Shown here piece after piece: positions 26,946-36,799 of a DNA stretch of 64,000 nt; within the stretch, counting starts at the first letter, position 1, and each line of letters begins with the position of its first letter. Origin of the DNA: Candidatus Cloacimonadota bacterium (GTDB lineage Bacteria > Cloacimonadota > Cloacimonadia > Cloacimonadales > TCS61); assembly GCA_021736135.1 (NCBI GenBank), contig JAIPGO010000008.1:1-64000 (forward strand). Reading direction: 5' to 3'. The position numbers and the translations under genes are program-made. Under the pieces are notes generated by a model. That model had not been told where the DNA came from, made no database searches, and worked only from the letters and a program-made list of their open reading frames with translations.

Positions 26946-28040
26946 CTATTTCAGGAGCATAATTCTACCGCAGGAAAATGCCATATCGCTTATCAGGCGA
27001 TAAAAATACACACCGGAAGCGAGATCATTTCCCTGCTCATTGACAGCATTCCATTCAATGATGTTAATACCGCATTTTGCCGGATAATAGTCAATGCTTT
27101 TTACATTTTCACCTCGACAATTAAAGATATCGAGGCAAACAGGAGAGGCAGAATCCAATTCAAAAAAGAAGGTTGTGCAGGGATTAAAGGGATTAGGAGA
27201 GGCATATGAGACAAATTCCCCGGTATAAGGAATTGCCGTTTTATGCGCCGGGAGATTCAGGTTTATAAATTCCACGGTGGAATCGCCGAAATTGGGAACG
27301 GCAAGCACCTGGTTATAGATATCATAGAAAAGCCCGGCAGGTTCATTGAAACTGCCGGGGATCAAACTCGGAGGTTGAGTTAGATCATTTTCATATTTTA
27401 AAACAAGGCCACCCTCGACGTGAGAAGAGATATATACGTTTCCTGCGTCATCAATCGTGATGCCGTCAAAATAGCCGGTATCAGTAACCAGCACCTGATA
27501 CAGGAACGGATCATCGAGGTTAACGGCATAAATGGGTGAATTATTCTGCCAGGCAACTATCAGCAGGCGGTTGTTTATGGGATCATAAACCAGGTCCTGA
27601 GTATATGGTGGCAGACCTTCCAGATATAGTTCATAAATTAGATATTCAGGATAAATTTTAAAGATTCGTCCGGCACAGTCTATAACATAGAGATTTCCTT
27701 CATTATCCAAAGTCATCCCGTCCAGCCAGTAATTAACTGGAATCGTGATCGTAGTATTGCAGTTTCCGGTGCTGATATCATATCCGAGGAGATTTTCCTG
27801 GCAAGAGATATAGAGAGTATTACCAATGAGGAAGATACCCAGATTTTCAGTAAGTCCGGAGATGAAACAGCTTTGTTCTCCCGTATTATCAATTTTGATT
27901 ATGGTGCCGTCGCCGTAGTTGGACACGAAATAGCATTCTGAGACGGGGTCATAAGCAATGCTTTCGGGATTGCTGAAGAGACCTTCCGCCGGCAAGTGCC
28001 AGAAGATAAAACATATAAATATAACAGCAATACTTTTCAA
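26946..28040 (-). CDS. Secreted NHL/SMP-30-like beta-propeller with T9SS-type sorting domain
   Basis: A 364-aa protein from a TTG start supported by AGGAG 5 nt upstream. A signal peptide (about 1-20) is followed by repeated blades of NHL/SMP-30 type (NPESIAYDPVSECYFVSNYG, DGMTLDNEGNLYVIDCAG, DGITIDDAGNVYISSH, EPAGLFYDIYNQVLAVPNFG) to about residue 275. The C-terminus is a sorting domain with ASPNPFNPCTTFFFE and WNAVNEQGNDLASGVYFYRL. Such propellers bind ligands or proteins; no enzyme site is evident. It begins 29 nt after the TolC-like gene, so it may be co-transcribed. Confidence 0.75.
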   Translation of the reverse strand: MKSIAVIFICFIFWHLPAEGLFSNPESIAYDPVSECYFVSNYGDGTIIKIDNTGEQSCFISGLTENLGIFLIGNTLYISCQENLLGYDISTGNCNTTITIPVNYWLDGMTLDNEGNLYVIDCAGRIFKIYPEYLIYELYLEGLPPYTQDLVYDPINNRLLIVAWQNNSPIYAVNLDDPFLYQVLVTDTGYFDGITIDDAGNVYISSHVEGGLVLKYENDLTQPPSLIPGSFNEPAGLFYDIYNQVLAVPNFGDSTVEFINLNLPAHKTAIPYTGEFVSYASPNPFNPCTTFFFELDSASPVCLDIFNCRGENVKSIDYYPAKCGINIIEWNAVNEQGNDLASGVYFYRLISDMAFSCGRIMLLK

Positions 28041-28069
28041 AGTAACTCCTCAGCTTTAAACAACATTAT

Positions 28070-29311
28070 TTACCATTGTCCGAGAATGGGATTAGAGAGC
28101 AGAAGGTTTAGTTCTTCGCGTTTACGGACGAACTCGTAGAAACGGCTGTTGTGCTGTAACCTGGCATCCTGAAGATCGATGATAGATCTGTCGAGATCAA
28201 TTAAACCGATGGTGCCGAGTTCATATTGCACTTGCGCAAGTTCGAGGTTTTGCTCAGCAAGAGTGAGTTTTTCCTGGAACATATTACGGGTGATGATGAG
28301 GTTTTGCAGTTCTTCATTGGTGATGCTGATGTCATTTTCCAGTTCTTTACAGGCACTGGAGTAGAGCAGTTTCTGCAGTTTAAGGTTTCTTCTGGAAACG
28401 GCAAGATTTTCTGATTTAGCAAGCAGGCTGCAGAAGTTATAACTTGCATATATACCAATCTGGTTTGTTATCCGCTGATATTCATCAAAATCATTAAAAC
28501 GGGCATCTGACTGATGTGCGAGAGAATAGGCAATGGAGAGATCAGGTAGAAAATCAAGTGATGCACTGCCAAGATCAATCCAGGATTTAGTGATAGTATT
28601 TTTCTGCTGTTTGAGAGCGATGTTCTGGGTAAATTCGCCAGGAATAAAGCTGGAATCGAAATCCGTCAAAGTCAGGTTATAGCCTTCATCAGAGATGTTC
28701 AGGTAATTAAAGAGCTGTTTTCTGGTGCGCGAGAGACTGATTTCGGCATCGCGAACAGCAATGGAATAATCAAGCAGAGAAATCTCACTCTGTTTAAGAT
28801 CAAGCAGAGATGCTTTGCCATTATCATAAAGCAGCTGGATCTGGTCTTTGATCTTTTGCTGCAAGGTAAGGTTCTGCTGATAAATTTCATAATTTGTCTG
28901 ATAGATAATGACATCGAGATAGAGCGATAATACGTCATAGGCGATCTGTTTTTTAGTTTGCCGGAGGGCAAGTGACGAATTTTTCCGGTCAAGAGTTCTG
29001 CGGGAAATGTTAAAAACAGCCGGGTCATTGAGGAAAAATTCCCTGGAGAGAGAAAAACTGGATTGATCTTCCCATTCTTCAGCATCAGCATCATAATCGA
29101 GATAATGACCATAGGAAAGATACGAGGAAGGTAATAGAGAATAATAGCTGCTGCGCAGCGAACTGGCAGCATTTTTGTAATTATACGCCGCAGTCTCGCT
29201 TTTCAGCGAGTTTTCCTGGGCAATGTCAATCAGTTGAATTAGTGAATATTCCTCCGCCAGGCAAATAGAGCAGACGAGGAGAATCAGAAAGAGCATAATT
29301 ATGCGGGGCAT
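28070..29311 (-). CDS. TolC-like outer membrane efflux protein
   Basis: A 413-aa protein of the TolC/OEP family. The start is ATG 29311 with AAGGAG 5 nt upstream; a longer in-frame ATG (29341) would overlap the preceding gene. The signal peptide is MPRIIMLFLILLVCSICLA. Two long helical repeats follow, marked by QENSLKSETAAYNYKNA near the N-terminus and LELAQVQYELGTIGLIDLDR near residue 370, the usual TolC duplicate motif. Trimers would form the outer membrane channel for the adaptor, ATPase and permeases upstream. At 413 aa it is slightly short for the family. Confidence 0.88.
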   Translation of the reverse strand: MPRIIMLFLILLVCSICLAEEYSLIQLIDIAQENSLKSETAAYNYKNAASSLRSSYYSLLPSSYLSYGHYLDYDADAEEWEDQSSFSLSREFFLNDPAVFNISRRTLDRKNSSLALRQTKKQIAYDVLSLYLDVIIYQTNYEIYQQNLTLQQKIKDQIQLLYDNGKASLLDLKQSEISLLDYSIAVRDAEISLSRTRKQLFNYLNISDEGYNLTLTDFDSSFIPGEFTQNIALKQQKNTITKSWIDLGSASLDFLPDLSIAYSLAHQSDARFNDFDEYQRITNQIGIYASYNFCSLLAKSENLAVSRRNLKLQKLLYSSACKELENDISITNEELQNLIITRNMFQEKLTLAEQNLELAQVQYELGTIGLIDLDRSIIDLQDARLQHNSRFYEFVRKREELNLLLSNPILGQW

Positions 29312-29324
29312 TAGCACTCCTTGT

Positions 29325-29594
29325 TTATAATTTATTACCATTAACTGCTCTAAACATCAGAGGGATGCGGTCTTTCTCGGGAGCACCGATCTGGATCAGT
29401 TCCCAGTCTTTATCATATTCCTTGATGTAATGCCGCAATACGGTAACTTTTTGTTCAGTATCGGGATCTTCATCTTCCCAGTGGATGATCTCCACGCGGT
29501 ATTTGAGTGTCTTCTTCCTGCCGTTAATGCGGACGTCGATCTCCACATTCTGTTCGGCTTCCAGAGTGGGGATGGAAAGCGATATTTCTCTCAT
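29325..29594 (-). CDS. Small acidic hypothetical protein in efflux operon
   Basis: 89 aa, with an AAAGGAG ribosome-binding site 7-8 nt before the ATG. It is rich in beta-type segments and charged residues (VEIDVRINGRKKTLKYRVEI, then HWEDEDPDTEQKV). There is no signal peptide and no membrane segment, so it is probably cytoplasmic. It lies between the last permease (41-nt gap) and the TolC-like gene (13-nt gap). I do not recognise the family; its position suggests an accessory role, but nothing in the sequence proves it. Confidence 0.7.
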   Translation of the reverse strand: MREISLSIPTLEAEQNVEIDVRINGRKKTLKYRVEIIHWEDEDPDTEQKVTVLRHYIKEYDKDWELIQIGAPEKDRIPLMFRAVNGNKL

Positions 29595-29635
29595 TATAAA
29601 CTCCTTTACGAGACTCGTGATTCGAGACTCGTGAT

Positions 29636-32047
29636 TTATTCATATTTAAGTATTTCGGAGGGATTTCGCTGCGCCGTAGTGATAGAATGGATGAGCAGTG
29701 CAGCCAGGGCAACTGCCAGCGTGATGAGGGCAGAGATGATAAAAATGAAAGGGCTTATCTTAATGTGATAGGCATAAGATGCAAGCCATTTTTGCATGAT
29801 GAACCAGGTGACGGGGATAGCAATAATAATGGCAAGGATGATCTTTTTAAGCAGGTTTTTAACGAGGAGAAGAACAATATCTGAGGTGGAAGCGCCATTT
29901 GCTTTACGGATACCAATCTCTTTATTACGGCGGATATTATCGAATACAGAAAGCGCTAAAAGCCCGAGTAAAGCGATGAAAATAGCGATGAAAGTAAAAA
30001 TGCCAAAGACTTTGCTGAACTGGATATCCTTTTTGTACTGGCGGTCGTAAAATTCATCGAGGAAGAAGTAATCGAAGGGATTACCGGGAAAGAAATTCTG
30101 CCATTCCTTTTTTATATCCGGAATATGATCAGCAATATCAGCAGAGTTAAATTTGAAGGAAAAATAGCTGTCGAGATAATCATAATATGGGAACGCAAGG
30201 GGAGTAATACCTGTTTTCAAAGACATCTGGTTGAAATCCTCAATAACTCCTACTACCGTGAGGCGGCGGTTACCGAGAAATATTTCTTTGCCGATGGCAT
30301 TTTCTGCAGAAAGGAATTCATAACGATCTATGGCAGATCTATTGATAACTACGGCAGAATCATCTGACGCAATTTCCCGGGAGAAGTTTCTGCCGGCAAT
30401 AAGTTTCAGATCAAATGCAGGGATAAAACTTTCATCAATACCGACGATATACATCACGAGAAATTTATCATCTGTCTGTTCCGTGCTGCGACTGCCGTTT
30501 CCCCAGAATATTTCATCTCCGGGAATATTGGTGGAGGTAGTAAATGATTTCAGGAAATGGTATTTACTGATTTCATCCTTAAAAGCATTTATCTGAATTG
30601 AAAGCAGAGAATCGCTTTCATAAACTCCCGGACCCTTGAGAACAAAAGTATCGTTAAGCTCAAAACCGATATCCCGGCTGCGCATATAGGCGAGTTGCTG
30701 ATATACGAGTATGATGCCGGCAATGAGAGAAAATGAGATGATAAACTGCAGAATAACCAGTAAAGAACGGATAAAACTATCTCTGCTTTTTCCGGCGATT
30801 GTGCCTTTGAGAATAGCCAGCGGAGGAAAGGAAGAGAGCAGGAAAGCAGGATACAAACCGGAAATAATAGTGCCGCAGACGAATAAGCCGCTAAGGTATA
30901 ACCAGATATTAAGATTTTTCAGGAGGTTCAGGGCAAGTTGCACTCCCGTGAGATTGCGGAATAGAGGGAGAAATAATTCAACGAGAACAAAGGCAATAAC
31001 GAGTGAGCCAATATTGAGGATAATCGATTCCAGCAGGAATTGGTTTATGAGCTGAGTACGAGAAGCTCCCACTATTTTACGTATACCGACTTCCCGGCTG
31101 CGTTCCACGGCACGGGCAGTAGCCATATTGATATAATTTACCCAGGCAATAACGAGGATAAAGAGAGCAATAATAGTAAGAAATTTTACAGAGTCGGCAT
31201 TTCCATTTTCCTCCGGCTCAGATTCCTGCAGCAGATCGGAATACAGATGAATACTCTGCAAGGGTTGCAGGGGGAATTCATAACGGGAATTATATTTCGC
31301 CCAGCTTTCACCCTTGGTTTCCTGAAGCCAGAGATCGAATTTCTTGTTGAAGACCTGATGATCAGTACCGGGCTGTAATTTAACATAAGTATTATAATCA
31401 TACCAGCCCCAGGCGGTTTCTGCGTTTTCGCCATACCATTCCACCAGAGTTTGAAAAGAAAAAATGAAGCTGAATTTAATGTGGGAATTAGCGGGGACAT
31501 CTGCGAGTATTCCAGTAATTTCGAAATCTTTATTGAAAGCAGTAACGGATTTTCCGATAGGCTCTTCATCATCGAAAAAGCGCAGGGCGGCTTCCTGGGT
31601 TAAAATACATTTATTGGCACCCTTCAAGGCTGTAAGCGGATCTCCGCTAACAAGTGGAAAAGTCAGCATATCAATAAAGGACGGGTCTGCCACCTGCATT
31701 TTTCGCTCACGAAAACTTTTCTCCTGATATGATACTATGCCGTCTATGGGAAAGGCACGGCAAAATTCCAGTACTTCCGGAAAATTTTCCTTCATAGCGG
31801 GACCTACTGCCGGAACCGCAGCAGCACATTCCACCTTCAATTCCCCGTTTTTGTAAACGTTGAACTGAACCCGGTAGATGTTTTCAAAATCATCATGAAA
31901 GCGGTCATAGCTGTTTTCGTAGCTCACGTATTGCATAATGAGCAGGCAAACTGCCATACCAATAGACAGCCCAAGAATATTGATCAGAACAAAACTTCTG
32001 TTCTTCATAATATGCCTGAAAGCTGAGCGCAGATGATTTTTTAACAT
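29636..32047 (-). CDS. MacB/FtsX-type ABC permease, ninth of the array
   Basis: 803 aa, last of the nine full-length permeases. TM1 is at about 20-42 (NILGLSIGMAVCLLIMQYV), then a periplasmic domain to about 285. The first FtsX core carries AVERSREVGIRKIVGASRTQ and NQFLLESI. The second periplasmic domain and C-terminal FtsX core follow (KEIGIRKANGASTSDIVLLL). The C-terminal motif has changed: it reads KNLLKKIILAIIIAIPVTW where most members have an F-x-R-W segment. It ends NPSEILKYE. AGGAGA lies 9 nt before the ATG. Confidence 0.88.
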   Translation of the reverse strand: MLKNHLRSAFRHIMKNRSFVLINILGLSIGMAVCLLIMQYVSYENSYDRFHDDFENIYRVQFNVYKNGELKVECAAAVPAVGPAMKENFPEVLEFCRAFPIDGIVSYQEKSFRERKMQVADPSFIDMLTFPLVSGDPLTALKGANKCILTQEAALRFFDDEEPIGKSVTAFNKDFEITGILADVPANSHIKFSFIFSFQTLVEWYGENAETAWGWYDYNTYVKLQPGTDHQVFNKKFDLWLQETKGESWAKYNSRYEFPLQPLQSIHLYSDLLQESEPEENGNADSVKFLTIIALFILVIAWVNYINMATARAVERSREVGIRKIVGASRTQLINQFLLESIILNIGSLVIAFVLVELFLPLFRNLTGVQLALNLLKNLNIWLYLSGLFVCGTIISGLYPAFLLSSFPPLAILKGTIAGKSRDSFIRSLLVILQFIISFSLIAGIILVYQQLAYMRSRDIGFELNDTFVLKGPGVYESDSLLSIQINAFKDEISKYHFLKSFTTSTNIPGDEIFWGNGSRSTEQTDDKFLVMYIVGIDESFIPAFDLKLIAGRNFSREIASDDSAVVINRSAIDRYEFLSAENAIGKEIFLGNRRLTVVGVIEDFNQMSLKTGITPLAFPYYDYLDSYFSFKFNSADIADHIPDIKKEWQNFFPGNPFDYFFLDEFYDRQYKKDIQFSKVFGIFTFIAIFIALLGLLALSVFDNIRRNKEIGIRKANGASTSDIVLLLVKNLLKKIILAIIIAIPVTWFIMQKWLASYAYHIKISPFIFIISALITLAVALAALLIHSITTAQRNPSEILKYE

Positions 32048-32059
32048 TAACGCGATCTC

Positions 32060-34450
32060 CTATTCATATTTCAGCGCATAAGCGGGATTTGTTCTGGCAA
32101 CCTGAATAATGTTAAAACTTACCGTGAAGAGGGCAATGAAGAGCGCAGCCAGAGCAGCAATCAGGAAAAACAGCGGATTAATATCCGTGCGATAGACAAA
32201 ATTCTGCAGCCAGTTTTTCATCATGAAATAAGCCAGCGGCAATGCGATAACATTTGCCAGCAATACCCAGCGCGTGAAATCTTTGGACATCATAAGAATT
32301 ATGGTATGAACCGGAGCACCCATAACTTTGCGTACGGCAATTTCTCTTTTACGCTGCTGCGTTATGAAAGAAGACAACCCGAAAAGTCCCAGCGAGGCAA
32401 TTAACAGGGCAAAAACAGCGAAAGCGGAAATGTTATCGGCAAAAGCCTTATCCTGGCGGAATTGAAGGTTGAAAATATCATCCAGGTGATTAGCATTAAA
32501 AGGCGCTTCGGGATCAACGGCGAGAAAAATGTTTCTCAATTCTTCAATGTGCGCCGGATTATCATCTCGCAAGCGAACCACGAAGCGGGGAATGAATTCT
32601 TCCAGGTGAACAATGACCATGGGATTAACCTGACGCCGGGCAGTGGTGAAATTGAAATCCTTCACCACGCCGATGACCGTTCTTTCCAGGTGATCTTCAT
32701 TCTGGTCTATCATCGTGATCTTTCTCCCGAGAGGATTCTGCCAGTTAAGTTTACGGACAACAGCTTCATTTATGAGCACGGAATTTTGCGGATCAGCAGG
32801 AAAATCAGCAGAGAAATTGCGACCCTGCAGCATAGTGATCTTGAGGGCGTCTATGAAATTATCATCCACCATCAGCCTGTCAAACATAAAGCCTTTATCG
32901 TCAGAAAAACCTTCGGGAATAACTTCCAGGCGCACGAGCGTACCGCCGGGAAGGTTGGAAACCGTTGCCACTTTTTCCACAAAAGCCTGACCTGCAATCT
33001 GCTCTTTAACCATTTGCGCTTCTTCCCGGAAAACATTACGGATCACGACAACGTTATCTTTGTTATAGCCGAGATCGGCATTTTGCAGAAAACGGATCTG
33101 ATCCAGCACGATCAGAACGGAAGAGATGAGAGCAATGGAAACCGAAAACTGGATGATGACCAGAATAACGCGTAAAAGAACGCCTTTTTTGCTGGAAATG
33201 AATTTGCCTTTCAAAACTTTTATAGGATTAAAAGAAGAAAGCACGGAAGCAGGATATAAACCCGCCAGAATGCCCACGAAAATAGTTATTGCCAGAATCA
33301 GGATACTGAAGCGGTAATTCACAATCAGATTATAGCTGATATCTTTTTGCAGAAAATTATTCAGATGTGGCAAGGCAATCTCAAAAAGGCCCAGGGCAAT
33401 GAACATGGCGATCAGGGTGGTGAGAACAGATTCTCCGATAAATTGTCGAAAAAGCTGTTTCCTGGTGCCTCCCACGACTTTTCTGATGCCTACTTCCAGC
33501 GCGCGTCGAGTTGCCCGGGCACTGGAAAGATTAATGAAATTTATGGAAGCAATGACCAGGATCAGCAGGGCGATGATCGCCAGGGTATAAACCTTCATGC
33601 GGTCATTTTTACCATAATTAAGAAAATCATAACGCAGTTCCGCAGAACCCAGGTGCACATCTAGAAGAGGCTGCATCCCGGGAGTGAAAACTTCGGCAAA
33701 CCCGCCAGCAGTGGCATAAGTTTTTAATTTTTTTAATACTGTTTGAGGGTCAGCATTTTCGTGAATACGGAAATAGCCTGTGAGAGAAAGATTTTCCCAG
33801 GAATCCCACCAGACGGGATTCATCCTTACATCCAGGGGTACCAGCATATCGAACTGGAGGTGAGAATTTGAAGGAACATCTTTGAAAACCCCGGCAACAT
33901 AAGTGTCTTCAATCTGCGGGTTAGGCATCAATTTTCCCAGAGGATCTTCTCCCGGATAGAGTAATCCGGCGAAAGTTTCGGAGATATATATACCCTTAAG
34001 ATCACTCAGGGGTTTTTTATTATCTAAAGCAAGCAATTCAAAACTGAAGACGTCAAAGAAACAGCTGTCTGCCAGCAGTATACTGGCATTGAGCGTTGAT
34101 TCCTCTTCAGTTTCATTTTCATTTCCGGGAAGAGGGATATTGATGTTCATTGCCGAAATCCGGGTAGCTGCGATAATTTCCGGGATGGCCTCAGCCATTC
34201 CTGCCACCAGAGGACCGGAAGTGATAGAATAGCTGAGAGAGCCTTCATCCTCGGAATTATCCAGGGTAAGAAGGTGATAAATGCTTTTAGCATTTTCATG
34301 GAAATTATCATAAGTGAGATCATCGATCACATAAAAAGAGATGATCAGGCAGGCGGCAAGCCCGATGGCAAAACCGAAGATATTAATGAAAGAATAGGTT
34401 TTCTGTCTCCAGATGTTCCTCAATGCGATGGAAAGATAATTTAATAACAT
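32060..34450 (-). CDS. MacB/FtsX-type ABC permease, eighth of the array
   Basis: 796 aa. It is clearly closest to the sixth permease (38543-40921). The two share SFYVIDDLTYDNF-type sequence after TM1, PVWWDSWENLSLTGYFRI in the first periplasmic domain and a MQPLLDVHLGSAELRYD segment. The FtsX cores read LEVGIRKVVGGTRKQLFRQF and KREIAVRKVMGAPVHTIILM, with the C-terminal end NPAYALKYE. The shared duplication implies that the seventh permease and the C25-like gene now sit between two sister genes. Confidence 0.9.
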   Translation of the reverse strand: MLLNYLSIALRNIWRQKTYSFINIFGFAIGLAACLIISFYVIDDLTYDNFHENAKSIYHLLTLDNSEDEGSLSYSITSGPLVAGMAEAIPEIIAATRISAMNINIPLPGNENETEEESTLNASILLADSCFFDVFSFELLALDNKKPLSDLKGIYISETFAGLLYPGEDPLGKLMPNPQIEDTYVAGVFKDVPSNSHLQFDMLVPLDVRMNPVWWDSWENLSLTGYFRIHENADPQTVLKKLKTYATAGGFAEVFTPGMQPLLDVHLGSAELRYDFLNYGKNDRMKVYTLAIIALLILVIASINFINLSSARATRRALEVGIRKVVGGTRKQLFRQFIGESVLTTLIAMFIALGLFEIALPHLNNFLQKDISYNLIVNYRFSILILAITIFVGILAGLYPASVLSSFNPIKVLKGKFISSKKGVLLRVILVIIQFSVSIALISSVLIVLDQIRFLQNADLGYNKDNVVVIRNVFREEAQMVKEQIAGQAFVEKVATVSNLPGGTLVRLEVIPEGFSDDKGFMFDRLMVDDNFIDALKITMLQGRNFSADFPADPQNSVLINEAVVRKLNWQNPLGRKITMIDQNEDHLERTVIGVVKDFNFTTARRQVNPMVIVHLEEFIPRFVVRLRDDNPAHIEELRNIFLAVDPEAPFNANHLDDIFNLQFRQDKAFADNISAFAVFALLIASLGLFGLSSFITQQRKREIAVRKVMGAPVHTIILMMSKDFTRWVLLANVIALPLAYFMMKNWLQNFVYRTDINPLFFLIAALAALFIALFTVSFNIIQVARTNPAYALKYE

Positions 34451-34457
34451 AATTCCT

Positions 34458-36791
34458 CTATTCGTATTTTAATGCTTCTGCCGGATTGGCATAAGCGGCG
34501 CGTATGGTTTGAAAACTCACGGTAAATGCTGCCAGCAGGAACTGTAAAATAACCGGCAGCAGAAAGTCGAAAATACCCGGCCGGTAATGATAGACAAATT
34601 CTTCCAGAAAGAGATTTCCCAGATACCAGGCGACGGGAACAGCAATCAAAGAGGCAATAGCCACCCAGCGCAGGAAACTTCCTGTCAGCTTGAGCAGCAA
34701 CTGATTTATATTTGATCCCAGGATCTTACGCAGGCAGATTTCCTTGCTGCGTTTCTGGGTCATAAAAGATGATAAGCCAAAAAGTCCCAGACAGGAAATA
34801 AACACAGCCAGCCCGGTGAAATAGAGAATAATGTTCCTGGTTCTCCTTGTTTCACTATACATCCCGGTAATGGTCTCATCCAGGAAAGTATAGGAAAAAG
34901 GAAATCCGGGACATACCTTTTCGAGTGTAGTTTCAATATATTTCAGGGTTTCGGCAGTTGCTTCCGGTTTTATTTTTATCATTAAAATACTGCGAAACCA
35001 GGAAAGCTGTGATATCAGTAAGGGACGAATTTCCTCATCCAAGGAAACATTATGGAAATCTTCAATCACACCGACAATATAGCCGTCATTGCCGAACATG
35101 CTGAACTTTTTCCCGACGGGATCATCCATCTTCATTATTTCGACGGCTTTTTCATTTACAATATATTCAATATTGGGGGGTTCGGCTGTATCCAGGGTGA
35201 ACCCGCCGCCCCGCGTGAAGGGTATCTCAAATATCTTGAAGAAATCGTTATCCGTATTATAAAACCGGAAAATGACCCTTTCATCATCAGGTTTTCCCTC
35301 CCAGCTTACGGGATTTACGTTGCCCACATAAGAAGGCAGAGATGTGGAAGTTGTTATGGCAATAATATTCTCATTTTTCAATAGTTCTTCTTTAATGATG
35401 TCATATTTTTCGATGTGTTCGCTATGCAGGGGCAGGTGCAGGACAAAATCAGTGTTTATGCCCAGATCCTTATGGTTGATATAATTTATCTGCCGAAAAA
35501 TTATAAAAGAGACAATAATGAGGATTATTGATACTGCAAACTGGAAAACAACCAGCAGTTTGCGGAAAACCTTCATGGAATCAGAACTGAATTTGCTTCT
35601 CAATATCTGTATCGGAGCATAAGAAGAAAGGAACAGTGCGGGATATAAACCGGAGAATATTCCCGTGAATAGCAAAACCAGTGGAAATCCCGCGATCAGC
35701 AGTTTGTTTGACAGGGATAGAGAGATGTTCTTGCCGGTGAGATTATTGAATTCCGGCAGAAATAGTTCAATGAGAACTATTGCCAGTATTATGGCAAGAG
35801 CAGTAATAAACAGTGATTCTGCCAGAAACTGCATTGTAACCTGATTTCTGGCAGCTCCCGCGATTTTTCTTACCCCAACCTCACGGGCGCGTAATGCATA
35901 GCGTGCCGTAGCCAGATTCATAAAGTTTATGCAGGCAATGATCAAAATTACGAAGGCGATCGCTCCCAGTATGTAAACCATTTTTATCCCGGCAGGTTCA
36001 TCGGTGGGCGAATAGAGATGTACGTGGCTGAGCTGCTGCAGCAGAAGCATATCAACATCGACATCCCGGGGGCTGTGATCCACAAGAGCAGTTCTGACCA
36101 CGGGTGCAAAATCCGCCAGATCTACATTGGAGTGCAGGAGTACAAAACCTGAGCATTCCCAGCTCCAGGTGTCAGCTCTCTCCCCCAGAATGCTGAACGG
36201 TATCAGATAATCTATCCGGAGAGATGACCTTGCCGGCACATCCTGCAGAATTCCGGTCACGGTAAAGGGGGAACTGCTGTTTATCAAAATTACTTTGCCC
36301 ATTGGTTCTTCATCGCCAAATATTTTACGGGCAGAGCTTTCAGAAAGAATAATTGAATATGGATCATTCAGGGCGGTTTCAGTGTCACCTTTCAGAAGTT
36401 TGAAATCAAAAATGCTGAACAGATTCGACTCAGTGAGCATAACGTTGTTTTCATTGTAATCTTTTCCGTTATACTGCATTGCCAGATCACCGGTGTATCT
36501 ATATCTCACGGCATCCTTTACTTCGGGATAATTTTCCCGCAGCACCGGCACCATCTTATAGGGTATTGTCCTGCCGCCGGAAACAGAACCCGCCTGCTCA
36601 TTAACCATGGAGATTTGATATATATTATCTATTTGACTATGAAACTTATCATACATAAGTTCATCTTGTACCCAAAGTAAAAGCAATATACTCACTGTCA
36701 TTCCCAGAGAAAGCCCCAGAATATTGATAAAAGAAAAGCTTTTATATTTGACCAGATGCCTTACTGCAAGATTAAGATAATTTCTGAACAT
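34458..36791 (-). CDS. MacB/FtsX-type ABC permease, seventh of the array
   Basis: 777 aa, the shortest full-length member; the reduction is mainly in the second periplasmic domain. The FtsX cores are AREVGVRKIAGAARNQVTMQ and KEICLRKILGSNINQLLLKL, followed by GSFLRWVAIASLIAVPVAWY. It ends NPAEALKYE. It starts 8 nt after the stop codon of the C25-like gene with the in-frame TGA, so both are on the same transcript. Confidence 0.9.
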   Translation of the reverse strand: MFRNYLNLAVRHLVKYKSFSFINILGLSLGMTVSILLLLWVQDELMYDKFHSQIDNIYQISMVNEQAGSVSGGRTIPYKMVPVLRENYPEVKDAVRYRYTGDLAMQYNGKDYNENNVMLTESNLFSIFDFKLLKGDTETALNDPYSIILSESSARKIFGDEEPMGKVILINSSSPFTVTGILQDVPARSSLRIDYLIPFSILGERADTWSWECSGFVLLHSNVDLADFAPVVRTALVDHSPRDVDVDMLLLQQLSHVHLYSPTDEPAGIKMVYILGAIAFVILIIACINFMNLATARYALRAREVGVRKIAGAARNQVTMQFLAESLFITALAIILAIVLIELFLPEFNNLTGKNISLSLSNKLLIAGFPLVLLFTGIFSGLYPALFLSSYAPIQILRSKFSSDSMKVFRKLLVVFQFAVSIILIIVSFIIFRQINYINHKDLGINTDFVLHLPLHSEHIEKYDIIKEELLKNENIIAITTSTSLPSYVGNVNPVSWEGKPDDERVIFRFYNTDNDFFKIFEIPFTRGGGFTLDTAEPPNIEYIVNEKAVEIMKMDDPVGKKFSMFGNDGYIVGVIEDFHNVSLDEEIRPLLISQLSWFRSILMIKIKPEATAETLKYIETTLEKVCPGFPFSYTFLDETITGMYSETRRTRNIILYFTGLAVFISCLGLFGLSSFMTQKRSKEICLRKILGSNINQLLLKLTGSFLRWVAIASLIAVPVAWYLGNLFLEEFVYHYRPGIFDFLLPVILQFLLAAFTVSFQTIRAAYANPAEALKYE

Positions 36792-36799
36792 GTTCCCTT

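Noticed and set aside
29312-29341. Longer start of the TolC-like gene
   Set aside because: It would overlap the small hypothetical gene and place the AAGGAG site inside the coding region; the signal peptide fits ATG 29311.
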